Positions 26,001 through 35,939 of a stretch of DNA of 64,000 nt are shown piece by piece. Each line of letters opens with the position of its first letter. Within the stretch, counting starts at the first letter, position 1. Source of the stretch: Symbiodinium natans (Eukaryota; Sar; Dinophyceae; Suessiales; Symbiodiniaceae); contig CAJNDS010002670.1 in NCBI GenBank assembly GCA_905221605.1, positions 177,001 to 241,000 on the forward strand, in the 5' to 3' direction. Under the pieces are notes generated by a model. The model was not told the DNA's origin. It saw only the letters and a program-made list of their open reading frames with translations, and did not search any database. The position numbers were made by a program, and so were the translations under genes.

Positions 26001-29000
26001 CCCCCTCTTTCTCTTTGAGCGTTCGGTCGTGAAGACTTTGTTTTCTGCTTTTCGGCATCAGTCGAGGGCATGTGCGACCAAGCCAGTAGTCGTAGAAGCT
26101 TGGGATGTGTCCCCCTTTTACTAACAGGCCTGAATAGTATTTATGGTACCCCCCCATTTTAATCCCTATCAAGGAGCTGTTAGTTTAAGGGGAACGGCTC
26201 CGAGCTCGGTGAGGAGCGCTTCGAGGCCTACCTCCGCGCGCACGTCAAGCGCTTCACCGGCGGCTGCTTAGATGAGAAGGACTTCAAGAGCTTCTTCTTG
26301 GAGCACTTTGCTGGTGAGCTGCTGGCCAGCAGTTGTGGGGTCCCTTAAAGGTACCAAAAACGCCAGATTCGGATTTTCTTCCAACTTCCAGGGAGTATTT
26401 ATGCCCCTTGGACAGCTCCTGATGCCAAGTTCCCCAACCCCCCTCCCCCCCCCCTCCCCAAAAAAAGAAGAAAAGCAACAAAAACAAAAGGAACCCTAAT
26501 TCGATGACACTCTAAACCTTGAACCTTAAGCCAAGCCCCGAACCCCAAACCCCAAACCCCAAGCCCCAAGCCCCAAGCCCCAAGCCCCAAGCCCCAAGCC
26601 CCAAGCCCCAAGCCCCAAGCCCCAAGCCCCAAACCCCAAGCCCCAAGCCCCAAGACCCAAACCCCAAACCCTAAACCCCAAACCCTGAACCTTAAACCCT
26701 AAACCCTACACCCCTAAACCCTGAATCCTAAACCTTAAGCCTCAAGCCGTAATCCCAAAACCCGAAAGCCAACCAGATGGCTCCGCTAAAGGCCTGCGGT
26801 CCAGGGCGTGGACTGGAACACCTGGTGCCCAGACTTGTTTCAAGAGTTGCGGTTTAGGGTTTAGGGTTTAGGGTTTAGGGTTTAGGGTTTAGGGTTTAGG
26901 GTTTAGGGTTTAGGGTTTAGGGTTTAGGGTGACAGGGTGATAGGGTTTAGGGTTTAGGGTTTAGGGTGATAGGGTTTAGGGTTTAGGGTTTCGGGATTCG
27001 GGTTCGGGGTTCCGGGATGTTTGGGATGTTTGGGATGTTTGGGGAGGGTTCGGGCTTTGTAGCCGGGGTCAAGACTGTACGTTTCAGGGTTCAGGGTTCA
27101 GATCCCGGATGTGGTCCTAAGGAGTCGAGGAATGGGCTCCCTGGATTGTTGAGTTCAGGGTTTGGGGATGTAGGTAGGATTGTTTTTTGGGGTTTTCTGT
27201 CCAGCGGGTCGAAGCTGCCCTGAAGACGTCAAGACCCAAAAAGGGTCTTCACGGCTTTCCAATGCTGTCACGCATGCGCGATTCTCTTCGCACCTGAGCT
27301 CTAAACCTGACACCCTGAAGTTGGGATGTTCCCCCTTATACTGGCAGTCCTGCATAGTAGAATCCCTAGCGGTTAGGGTTTGTGCCTCGAGAGCCCCAGG
27401 CTTGTTGGTTAGTGGGGAATGAGGGAATGAGGTACCCTATATGCCCCTATATATGCCCTTTAAGGGATTTCATACCTCCTTCCCTCATTTCCCAAACCCA
27501 AGCCCTAAACCCTAAACCCTAAACCCTAAACCCTAAACCCTAAACCCTAAACCCTAGACCCTATCACCCTAAACCCTAAACCCTATCACCCCAAACCCTA
27601 AACCCTAAACCCTAAACCCTAAACCCTAAACCCTAAACCCTAAACCCTAAACCCTAAACCCTAAACCCTAAACCCTAAACCCTAAACCCTAAACCCTAAA
27701 CCCTAAACCTAAACCCAAAACCCAAAACCCAAAACCCAAAACCCTAAACCCTAAACCCTAAACCCTAAACCCTAAACCCTAAACCCTAAACCCTAAACCC
27801 TAAACCCTAAACCCTAAACCAATAGCAAGCAGGTTCTACGGCTGCGGGCTGCCGCCAATGCCAGAGGTGGACTCGCGCCTGGCCAAGGAGGCTACTTGGG
27901 TTTAAGGGGGTTTGAGGGGTTTGAGGGGGTTTAGGGGTTTAGGGTTTAGGGTTTAGAGGTTTAGGGTTTAGGGTTGAGGGGTTAGGGGGTTGGGGTTTAG
28001 GGGAGTATTTGACAATGCTCTTCTGAATGGAACGCAATTCTTAGGCAGCGAACGTTCTGATGGGTTTAGGTTTAGGGGTTTAGGGGGTTTAGGGGGTTTA
28101 GGGGGTTTAGGGGGTTTAGGGGTTTAGGGGTTTAGGGGTTTAGGGGTTTAGGGGTTTAGGGGTTTAGGGGTTTAGGGGTTTAGGGCTTAGGGGGTTGAGG
28201 GGTTGAGGGGGTTTAGGGGGTTTAGGGGGTTTAGGGGTTAGGGGGTTGTGGTTTAGGGGGTTTAGGGGGTTTAGGGGTTAGGGGTTTAGGGTTTAGGGGG
28301 TTTAGGGGGTTTAGGGGGTTTAGGGGTTTAAGGGTTTAGGGGTTTAGGGGTTTAGGGGTTTAAGGGTTGAGGGGTTTAGGGGTTTAGGGTTTTGGGGATC
28401 TGGTACGGGTTTTTGGAGGTTGCAGGGTTGTGCAAGCGACGACGCGCCAGGGCACCCCAAACAGCCCTAACTCAACCCTAACCTTTAGTTGGGGGGGGGG
28501 CAGCCAGCTTAGCCCTTGTGGCATTTCCTGGGATTTCCCATTTCAGTGGAGCTTCTGAAAGTTTGAAAGGTTCAGGAATCCTAAAACAAGGGCGGCCCTC
28601 GAAGGCCTAAACCCTAAACCCAACCCGCCCGCCACCCCAGCGCTGGTCGAGCGCTCAGTGAGACCCTGCGAGGGAGCCCCAGGCGGGCGACCGAGCTGGC
28701 CTCCAGGCAGGCTTACCCTCCAGGCAGGCACAGGCCTAGACAGCAGTTGTCACTGTATCATATTATGTTACCCTAAACCCCAAGCTGTCCGCGCACATTC
28801 TTGGCTCCTGCATTGGACGCCCCTGGGAAGGCCCCCTGGGTCCCCAACCCCCGTGAGCTGGGCTGCGGGGACCAGGGCCCTGGCCTGCCCTCAACCTGGC
28901 CCTGGACCCCTGACCCGCAAGGGCCTGGCCCTGGCTGGCCCTGGCCCTGGCCGCTGGCCTGTTCGAGTCATCTTGCCCCCTTGCGCCAAGCCAAGCTGTC

Positions 29001-32000
29001 CGCACACCAGTTTGTGTCCTGTTTCGGGGTGCTCCCTGGCTTTAGCCCCTTCGCAACCCAATCTGTCCTGCCTCGCTTCCGTTTGCTGCAACTTTGTGCC
29101 TGGTCCTGACCCTGGCCCGGCACCCCCCCTTCGCGCCGAGCCAAGCTATCCGCCACACCAGCCCTGTTTCCGTGGCGCTCTGCCCAACCCAAGCTGTTCA
29201 CTGTGTGTTCTTCCTGGCTGGAGCCCCTTCACGCCAACCAAGCCTCGCTGCCTTTGTCTGTTCCTGGCGCCCATCCCTTCATAGCCCCTTCGCGCCAACC
29301 CAAGCTGTCTTCACGGGCCCTGCCTCGTTTCCGTCTGCTGCAGCTTTGCGCCTGGCCCACGCACCTTGTGGAAATCCCCAAGTGACTCATGTGATGCTTT
29401 GTAAAAAAATAAAAGGTCTTAACTCCTTGAGAGTTGTAAGTGGGCGGTCTTGGGGTGGGTAGGTCTGCAGACTACCGCGCGCTCCCAAAGCGCGCTCCCG
29501 TTTGGCACGCCCTAAACCCTAAACCCTAAACCCTAAACCCTAAACCCTAAACCCTAAACCCTAAACCCTAAACCCTAAACCCTAAACCCTAAACCCTAAA
29601 CCCTAAACCCTAAACCCTAAACCCTAAACGCTGAACCCTAAACGGCCCTAAACCCTAAACCCTAAACCCAAAACCCACACCCTAAACCCTGAACCCTGAA
29701 CCCTGAACCCTGAACCCTAAACCCTGAACCCTAAACCCTTAACCCGAAACCCGAAACCCTAAACCCCAACAACCGAGGTAGATCTCCTCTGCGCATCTCT
29801 GCTGGGTGGCTATGATGGGGCCGCAGAGGACATCAAAGGCCAGGGGGATAAGGCAGCCATAGGGTTTAGGGCTTAACCCTAACCCTTCAACCTTAAACCC
29901 TAAACCCTAAATCCTAAACCCTAAATCCTCAACCCTAAATCCTATACCCTGAAGCTTAGGGTTTAGGCTTAAAAAATCTATCTTCAACAACCGAAACTAA
30001 AAGCCCCCAACCTCAACAACCGAAACTGAGGGCACCCGTGGCCGTAGCCGTACTCATCCTTTTCATAAAGGGGGCAATGATTGAACGAATGGAGCCTGGC
30101 TCGGGTGGCCTACGCACTTCCTAAGCTGTTTGGGTTTAGGGTTCAGGGTTCAGGGCTTAGGTTTAGGGTTTAGGGTTTAGGGTTTCGGGTTTCGGGTGTA
30201 GGGTTGGAGGTTTGGAGGGAGGTTTTTGCAGCCCTGGTTGCAGGATGGTTTCCAGCTCAGACTGAGCCCCCTGGCTGTATTGAGGGGTTTAGCGGCCTTC
30301 AGAGCCAGGAGGTTGATGTTCCAGGTGTGGGTTGCGTTTCGGTGGGGTTGAGTCAGACTCTGGGTGTAGGGATGCTGGATGTAGATGCCGTCAGAGTCTC
30401 CGATGATGACTCTTGCCGCCCGGCAGTTTTCTTCGCACCCTAAATCCCGAGACCCTAAACGATCCTAAGGCCCCAAGCAATCCTGCGCCCTGAAACCCCA
30501 AACCCTAAACCCTGAAACCCTGAAACCCTAAACCCTGAAACCTAAACCCTAAACCCCAAACCCTAAACCCTAAACCCTAAACCCTAAACCCTAAACCCCA
30601 AACCCTAAACCCTAAACCCTAAACCCTGAAACCCCTGAAGTGAAGCCTGGATTGGCAGGGCCTGTCTTCTAGACTGGCGCCTCGCCGCAGGGCATCATTC
30701 GGGTTTTGGGGGTTTGCATTCAGGGGTTTCAGGGTTTTCAGGTTTGGCTTCAGGGTTTTCAGGGTTTTCAGGGTTTAGGGTTTAGGTTTAAGGGTTAAGG
30801 GTTTAGGGTTAAGGGTTTAGGGTTTAGGGTTTAGGGTTTAAGGTTTAGGGTTTAGGGTTAAGGGTTTAAGGTTTCGGGTTCAGGGCTTCAGGGTTTTGAA
30901 GGGGCGGGATTCCCAATGCCCTGAGACGAGCCGGAAAAAGAACGCGGCCAGGTTGCTTTTGGATCGGCTCATCGACCATGCGCGGGAGCAGGCCGAGAAG
31001 AAGCAGGTCGAGGAGGCAGAGATGGGGTGGGGCTTTCTTTGCCGAGAGCCAGCATGCCCCTAAACCCCAAAAAATACTGAGCCAGCATGCCCTAAACACT
31101 AAACCCTGAATCCTAAACTCTGAACCTCTGAACCTCTGAACCTTAAACCGTAAGCTCTAAGGCGCCCCAAACCCTAAGCCCCCTTGGCAGAACCCCAATG
31201 GCCGGGAAAGCAATGCAAAGTGGACGTTCAAGCCCCTCCCCCTCCCCCCTGGCAAGGTGAAGAGCAAACTCGATGTGTGGAATGCTGCTTATCAGTTTGC
31301 AGCGCGGTTCAAGGGGATTGAGGAGGGGTTAGGGTTTCAGGTAGGATCACGAATCAACTGCTCTGGCACATTCTGTTCCTCAGCCCTAAGCCCTAAGCCC
31401 TGAAAGACCCTAAATCCTACAGGCGAAGCCCTTCAACTGTTGCCCCAAGTAACCAAAACCTGACCCAACACCCGAAATCTTAAGAATCCTAGGCCCTAAA
31501 GCCTAGACCCAACGCCCCACCGGCCAAGCCCCAAGGACCAGACGAAAAACTCAGAGCTTCGATTCAGGTGGCTGATGCTGGCTCTGGAACCCCGGCGGCG
31601 GTGAAGAAGGGTCAGCCCCTAAACCCTAAACCCTAAACCCTAAACCCTAAACCCTAAACCCGAAACCCTAAACCCTCAACCCTCAACCCTCAACCCTCAA
31701 TCCTCAACCCTGAACCCTAAACCCTAAACCCTAAACGGTTTTCCGTGGATTGGGGCTTGTGATTGGGGTGATGAGGGTGTAGGGTTCAGGGTATCCGGGA
31801 TCTGAGGTTTCGGGACGTAAGGTTTGGGTTCTAACCCTAAACCCCAAACCCCTAAACCCTAACCCCTAAACCCTAAACCCTTGACCCTAAACCCTAAACC
31901 CTTGACCCTAAACCCAGTGTTTGGGATTGGTCTGAAGGTGGAGCGGGTGGGCCAGGGTGGAGCCTAAAGCCCTGAGCCCGCAAAGTCTAAGCCCCAATTT

Positions 32001-33780
32001 GGTGACTTGTGCCTGGCAAGCGCATGTTCAAGGGGTCGCAGTTCAAGGAAGGGGGGGGGGTTTAGGGTTTGGCGTTTAGGGTTCAGGGGTTTAGGGATTG
32101 GGGCTTAAGGGCTTGGGGGTGGAGTGGCTTCGTGTTTGCGGCTAGGCCTTAAACCCTAAACCCTAAACCCTAAACCCTAAACCCTAAACCCTAAACCCTA
32201 AACCCTAAACCCTAAACCCTAAACCCTAAACCCTAAACCCTAAACCCTAAACCCTAAGTAACCCGAAACCATTCCTGTTGAGAAGCCGCCGAGGTCTGCG
32301 GCGACGAGTCCAGAGTCGACGCCGCCATTGCCATGGCCAAGGAGGCCTTGAACTTTACGGTTTAGGGTTTTAGGGGTTTAGGGGTTTAGGGTTTAGGGTT
32401 TAGGGTTTTAGGGTTTAGGGTTTAGGGTTTTAGGGTTTAGGGTTTTTCGGGTTTAGGGGCTTTGGGGCTAGGGGTTAGGGTTTAGGGTTTAGGGTTTTTC
32501 GGGTTTAGGGGCGTTGGGGCTGGGGGTTACGGTTTAGGGTTGTCGGTTTAGGGTTTAGGGCTCAGGGTTTAGGGTTTGGGGTTTAGTGTTTAGGGATTAG
32601 TGGTTTAGGGGACCCAAAACCAGGAAACCCCGAAGCCCTAAACCCTCAAAGGGTTTAAGGGACAGGACAAAACACCAACTGCGCCGTTCTTGTGGGCTGG
32701 CCAAGACGGGAGGAATTACAAGTGGCTGTTGCAAGGCCTTCAGGTCCTTAACCCTAAACCCTAAACTCTAAGCCCTAAACCCTGTAAGAAGAACCCTAAA
32801 CCCTAAGCCCTGAGCCCTAAACACACTCCCAGGTCGGCCGCATGAAGTTCACGCGGCCCCTGTATCGAGAGCTGCGCCCTCGCAGCAAGAATCTGCCGGG
32901 GCAGTTTTCAAAATTTGGTGAAGGCTTCAGACTCTTCGACTAGCCTCGACCCCCTCCCAAACTCTAAGTCCGGAACAAGTTAAGATTTGTTTTTCTCTTC
33001 ATGTTTTTCGTTGTTCGTTTTTTCCAGGCTTCTTGGTTCACTGCCACTCAAGCCCATAGCCTTCACCTCAACCCTAGTCCCTGACCCCTAAAGCCTGAAG
33101 CCTAAAGCCTCAACCCGAAGCCCTAAACCCTCAACCCTAAACCCTAAACCCCAAACCCTAAACCCTAAGCCCTAAACCCTAAGCCCTAAACCCAAAACCC
33201 TAGACCTTGTTGCGGCCCAGGGCCAAGCAGGCCGGCCGAAGGGAGAAGGCCAAGGCGGCCTTCGCTGTAGCCAAGGCCACCTACCACCCGCGGCTTCGCT
33301 CGCAAGCCCGCCCAGGGTTTAGGGCTTCGGGCTTAGGGTTTAAAGTTTAGGTCTTCGGCTTCGCTCGCAAGCCCGGGTTTCGGGTTTAGGGTTTAAAGTT
33401 TAGGGTTTAGTGTTTAGGGTTCAAAGTTGAGGATACACAGCTGAGGGTTCAGGGTTTAGGGACCCTAAAAGCCGCTAAGGCTCGAGAAGAGCCCTCAGCT
33501 CTTTTGGAGTCCAGGGTTTCGTTTAGCTGAATCCGGCTTTGGATGCTTCAGGATGAGCCTGAAACGTGAACCCAAACCCTTCAGCGCCAAGACCCAAAAC
33601 CTCCGAAACCCTTAAGCTCTAAACCCTTAAGCCCTGAAGACCCTGAACCCTAAAAACCCTAAACCAACCCTAAACCCTTATCCCTGAGCCCTAAACCCAA
33701 ACCCTTAAACAGCCTGAACGCTCAGGATCACGGCCAAGATGGTGGCTCAAGACTTGGCCAAGGCGGGTGCGGAGAGCTAG
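18851..33780 (+). CDS. Leukotriene-A4-hydrolase-like M1 zinc aminopeptidase, about 26 exons
   Basis: Bifunctional LTA4H/aminopeptidase-B-like M1 peptidase, cytosolic in other eukaryotes. Exons: 18851-18896, 19150-19222, 19511-19586, 20138-20205, 20703-20741, 21098-21175, 21543-21605, 23539-23593, 23741-23789, 24210-~24280, ~24590-24638, 24818-25216, 25507-25561, 25761-~25806, ~26214-26310, 26805-26824, 27833-~27900, ~29777-29860, ~30925-31020, ~31252-31300, 31542-~31590, ~32291-32359, 32833-~32890, 33231-33289, 33726-33780. Family landmarks occur in order: IDFDKGVLRG, LSPEQT, HPYLF, LMPCQDTP, VPIPSYLLA, VWSEPEA, GGMENP, HEITHSW, WLNEGFT, VDPDDAF, IPY, GLPP, ELRFRWL, GRMKFTRPL, and the C-terminus TAKMVAQDL before TAG. 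Human Asp375, Tyr383, Arg563 and Lys565 equivalents are kept; Tyr378 is Phe. Exon 1 starts in mid-codon; ATGG before GTTTAGG at 18637-18640 would splice in frame as a start. One or two small exons may be missing (around 26.3 and 30.1 kb). Confidence 0.93.
19223..20137 (+). other. Two telomere-repeat introns of the LTA4H-like gene
   Basis: Intron 2 (19223-19510) begins GTGGCT, has TTTAGGG copies (19240-19320) and then CCCTAAA copies (19385-19500). Intron 3 (19587-20137) begins GCAAGG, has a pure TTTAGGG run (19636-19735), an eight-base CCCTTAAA run (19801-19980) and CCCTAAA/CCCTCAA copies up to the acceptor. They typify the G-first, C-last order seen in most introns here. Intron 4 (20206-20702) begins GTTTAGGG, so the repeat is the donor. 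Confidence 0.8.
20888..20995. repeat. CCCTTAA heptamer array
   Basis: About 14 copies of CCCTTAA, a one-base variant of the telomeric heptamer, in intron 5 of the LTA4H-like gene, preceded by TTTAGGG copies (20765-20825) near the donor side. Confidence 0.93.
22098..23402. repeat. 1.3-kb array of the octamers AACCCAAG / AACCCACG
   Basis: About 160 copies of an 8-bp unit that exists in two forms, AACCCAAG and AACCCACG. Most of the array alternates the two as a 16-mer, with stretches where one form is repeated two to four times and rare single-base slips (for example near 22275, 22575, 22675 and 22990). It is flanked by CCCTAAA on both sides (22025-22097, 23401-23505) and lies in the seventh intron of the LTA4H-like gene. 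The >420-residue open frames on the minus strand in all three frames (GSWVLGFV repeats) follow from the 8-bp period and are not genes. Confidence 0.95.
24818..25216 (+). CDS. Catalytic exon of the LTA4H-like aminopeptidase
   Basis: The longest exon of the gene. It opens EFSDTDKFMSIGEKLFG after a CTAG acceptor and carries the substrate-anchoring GGMEN (24922-24936), the zinc motif HEITH (25003-25017) and the third zinc ligand in WLNEGFT. All catalytic residues of the M1 family are intact, so the enzyme is predicted active. It ends in mid-codon before GTGACT, and joining to 25507 restores FTKLC-PRLPGVDPD with no length change against human LTA4H. Confidence 0.92.
25380..25500. repeat. CCCCCAAA / CCCTAAA array
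   Basis: Seven or more copies of CCCCCAAA-like octamers passing into CCCTAAA within intron 12. Similar octamers form a longer array at 44080-44250. Confidence 0.9.
26536..26700. repeat. CCCCAAG heptamer array
   Basis: About 15 copies of CCCCAAG flanked by CCCCAAA and CCCTAAA, in the intron after the exon ending near 26310. Confidence 0.93.
26845..27830. repeat. Inverted TTTAGGG / CCCTAAA arrays of intron 16
   Basis: TTTAGGG runs (26850-26990) lie close to the donor at 26825 and a long CCCTAAA run (27495-27820) ends just before the acceptor at 27831-27832. The roughly 500 nt between them hold no recognised exon. The complementary arms are over 130 nt long. Confidence 0.9.
27900..29765. repeat. 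Repeat-filled intron: TTTAGGGG array, Pro/Ala-codon-like block, CCCTAAA array
   Basis: A long array of octamers TTTAGGGG (28065-28400) follows the donor. The middle (28640-29380) is a GC-rich, irregular minisatellite in which phrases like CCAAGCTGTCC, CCCCTTCGCGCC and CTGGCCCTGGCC recur every 60-120 bp. A CCCTAAA array (29510-29630, then variants to 29765) precedes the next exon. Long open frames in the middle block are composition artefacts. Confidence 0.85.
30440..30640. repeat. CCCTAAA/CCCTGAA mixed array
   Basis: CCCTAAA with CCCTGAA and CCCCAAA variants. It is followed by TTTAGGG/TTAAGGG copies (30770-30885) immediately before the exon at about 30925, so here the orientation order is reversed. 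Confidence 0.85.
32140..32260. repeat. CCCTAAA array
   Basis: A pure run of CCCTAAA directly before the exon at about 32291. The next intron (32360-32832) starts GTTTAGGG and holds TTTAGGG copies to about 32610, then CCCTAAA from 32740. Confidence 0.93.
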
Positions 33781-34043
33781 AAGACCACGTCGCATGGAGG
33801 CACCGGTGCATTCGCAGGTTTAGGGGGGTTTAGGGGGTTTAGGGGGTTTTGGGGGTTTAGGGGGTTTAGGGTCTAGGGTTTAGGGTTTGGGGTTTGGGGT
33901 TTGGGGTTTAGGATGTTTAGGGTCTAAGTATGCGTGTTGAGGGCTGCGTGCGAAAAGCTGAGCAAGATCCACCTCGGTGGCTCAAGTGATCTGAGGAGGG
34001 GGGGCCCTGAGAGGGCCCAAGAAGGGGGGGGCCAAAACAGGCT
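33781..34043. promoter_or_regulatory. LTA4H 3' flank / caspase-like gene leader
   Basis: About 260 nt separate the two genes. They contain TTTAGGGGG copies (33820-33920) and, 58 nt before the caspase-like ATG, TGGCTCAAG (33978-33986), which equals the last nine bases of the dinoflagellate spliced leader. The rest of the leader is not matched, so this may be coincidence. Confidence 0.3.
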
Positions 34044-34973
34044 ATGGAGGAGGTGCGCCCCGACCGATGCTTCCTTGGGATAGGCATCGACCAGTACCCG
34101 GAGGCCTCGCTTCAGACTCCCGTGGGCTCCGCAAATGCCGTGAGCGGAGCCTTCCAGAGGCTGGGGTACAAAGTCGCGCAGGGCTTCAACATCCGAAGCC
34201 GTGGCGAATGGAAGGAGAAGGTGGAGGAGTTGAACGGCAATGTTGACTGTACCACGTCCGTCGTTGCCTTCTACTTTGGTGGGCATGGAGTGGTGACCAA
34301 GGACAAGACCTTACGGCTCCTGTTCACGAGCCACTCAGCAAGCATCCCAGAAGGCAGCATGGATCCCGGTGATGATGTCAGCATCTCCATGTACGACCTG
34401 ATCAAGCAGTTGATGGACTTGCCGACGGCCGAGGATGCCTTTGTGCTCATTCTGCTGGACAACTGTCGCACAGAGACCAGTGCAAGTTGGCATGAGAGCT
34501 GTGGCAGTGCAGGGCAACACAAGTTCAGCCGCAGCTTTACCGTGATCTACGCCACGGCTCCCGGCAAGTGGGCGCTTGACGGCAATGGCTCGCAGATCAG
34601 TCCTTTCTCCTACAGCCTGCAGAGGCGGCTGCCGGAAGGGCAGACGTTGGCAGACACCTACAACCTTGTCTTCAAGGATGTGGCGTCCTACTCAAAGAAC
34701 CTGCACTACATGAAGCAGCTGGTTCAGACCTTCACTTGCGGGAAATCCGATGAGGGCGTCTTCCAAGCGCTTGTCGGCCCGGGCACGTCCTTGTGTTCCA
34801 GCACAGTTTTGCCGTCCGGCTCCGAGGAAGCTTCTGTTGATAGCAGGCCGCTGCAACCACACGTGAGGCGCTGGTGCTGCGCACTTCTGCTGGTCTTCTT
34901 CTTTCTGATCCTGGCGATCTTTCTCGGCGTTTACCTTTCCATGTCAAGCCTCCAAAGTCGCGATTCTCGGTAG
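34044..34973 (+). CDS. Caspase-like (peptidase C14) protein with C-terminal membrane anchor
   Basis: A 309-residue single-exon protein. Residues 5-150 form a caspase p20-like fold: CFLGIGIDQYP, SANAVSGAF, the catalytic His81 in YFGGHG and the catalytic Cys141 in LILLDNCR. A strand FTVIYATAPG follows, then a p10-like part (to about residue 240), a Ser-rich linker and one hydrophobic segment (about 277-298, WCCALLLVFFFLILAIFLGV) with a short tail. It has no signal peptide and is therefore probably tail-anchored. It resembles metacaspase/MALT1-type caspase domains (Arg/Lys or acidic P1 specificity cannot be told). The start ATG at 34044 is close to the domain and upstream frames are not protein-like. 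It lacks introns between two heavily split genes, which suggests retroposition. Confidence 0.85.
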   Translation: MEEVRPDRCFLGIGIDQYPEASLQTPVGSANAVSGAFQRLGYKVAQGFNIRSRGEWKEKVEELNGNVDCTTSVVAFYFGGHGVVTKDKTLRLLFTSHSASIPEGSMDPGDDVSISMYDLIKQLMDLPTAEDAFVLILLDNCRTETSASWHESCGSAGQHKFSRSFTVIYATAPGKWALDGNGSQISPFSYSLQRRLPEGQTLADTYNLVFKDVASYSKNLHYMKQLVQTFTCGKSDEGVFQALVGPGTSLCSSTVLPSGSEEASVDSRPLQPHVRRWCCALLLVFFFLILAIFLGVYLSMSSLQSRDSR

Positions 34974-35061
34974 GCCCTTGGGACATTTTTACATTTTTCC
35001 CTTGTGGGGTTTAAGAGGATCCTATTCAGGTGAATATGTTTTCAGCGTGTCTTAAGGGCCA

Positions 35062-35672
35062 TCCGAGGATTGCGTCCTCAGCGGCTGGATGGATGACGGG
35101 CCCTGCAGCCAGTCCTGCGGCGGCGGGGTGATGACACAGCGCCGGTCGGTGATAACGAGCCCTGCACGGGGTGGACGCTGCCTCAGCCTCAGTCGCTTAA
35201 CAGCCCAAGCCCAAACTGCCCTGAATAAGAAGCGGGGAAGTTCAAATTTCAGGGTCCATTTCATGAGCCAGAAGAAGCATCAGTCATTCCGAGGCACTAA
35301 ACCCTGAAGCGAACCAAAGGTCCCGATGCATCCGGGCCCGAGAGGCAGAGGCAGGTGAGTTGCGGAGTCCTGGCTTGCCCCTGGGACTGCTGTTTCGACG
35401 AGGTCTGCCCTGTGCAGTGTGACCTGCAGTGCGGCGCATGGACATGCAAACCCTTCCTGAACATCACCCAATGTGAGTATGCCTGGGGATTCTCATCAAT
35501 ACAAGCTGATGCCACCGTCGTAGGTCGACCTGTGACTTGGACGGTGTTCAACTACCGCATTCATCACTCCGGCATCAGCTTGCGCGATCATAAGTTGGGT
35601 GAGACTTTCACGCATCGCTTGAATTATTCACTTCCACGCCCCACAGGCACCGCATTTTGTCAATGCCTGTGA
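35062..35672 (+). CDS. Thrombospondin type-1 / Cys-rich extracellular protein fragment
   Basis: The first exon (about 35066-35190) reads EDCVLSGWMDDGPCSQSCGG and continues GVMTQRRS...GGRC, the W-x-PCS-x-SCGGG-R-R layout of a TSP1 repeat. After a GGCAG acceptor, the second stretch (35355-35672) reads VSCGVLACPWDCCFDEVCP and then further Cys-x-Cys pairs, completing the expected CGxxxCP end of the repeat, with NIT as a possible glycosylation site; its stop is at 35670-35672. TSP1 domains mediate adhesion at the cell surface. No start, signal peptide or membrane segment was found. It begins only about 90 nt after the caspase-like stop codon, so its 5' exons are missing or the fragment is a remnant. 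Confidence 0.6.
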
Positions 35673-35939
35673 GACTATGCAAGGCGAATCCTGAACAAAA
35701 GGATTGAAGAAAAGTGTGAAGAACTTGGCGAGAACAGCTCAGGGCCACTCACAACATCCATCGACGAGCTGTTCTACCTGTAGGCGAGCTGTGTTTTCTC
35801 ACCTCCAAGCATGCTTGGAAGCGATGCCGATGCTGCATCCTATTAGTTAGCTAGCAGTGGAGCAGCGAAACACGGCATTCCAGGAAACACCCTCGACAAT
35901 GGGGCCATATCCTCCACCACTACACAACACTTCGCAGGG

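Noticed and set aside
28658-29284. 208-residue plus-strand Pro/Cys-rich frame
   Set aside because: Lies in a GC-rich minisatellite inside an LTA4H intron; overlapping frames on both strands are equally long.
32650-32745. Possible exon GQDGRNYKWLLQGLQ in the LTA4H-like gene
   Set aside because: The true counterpart of the RFRW helix is ELRFRWLMLALE at 31542; joining 32359 directly to 32833 already gives full family length.
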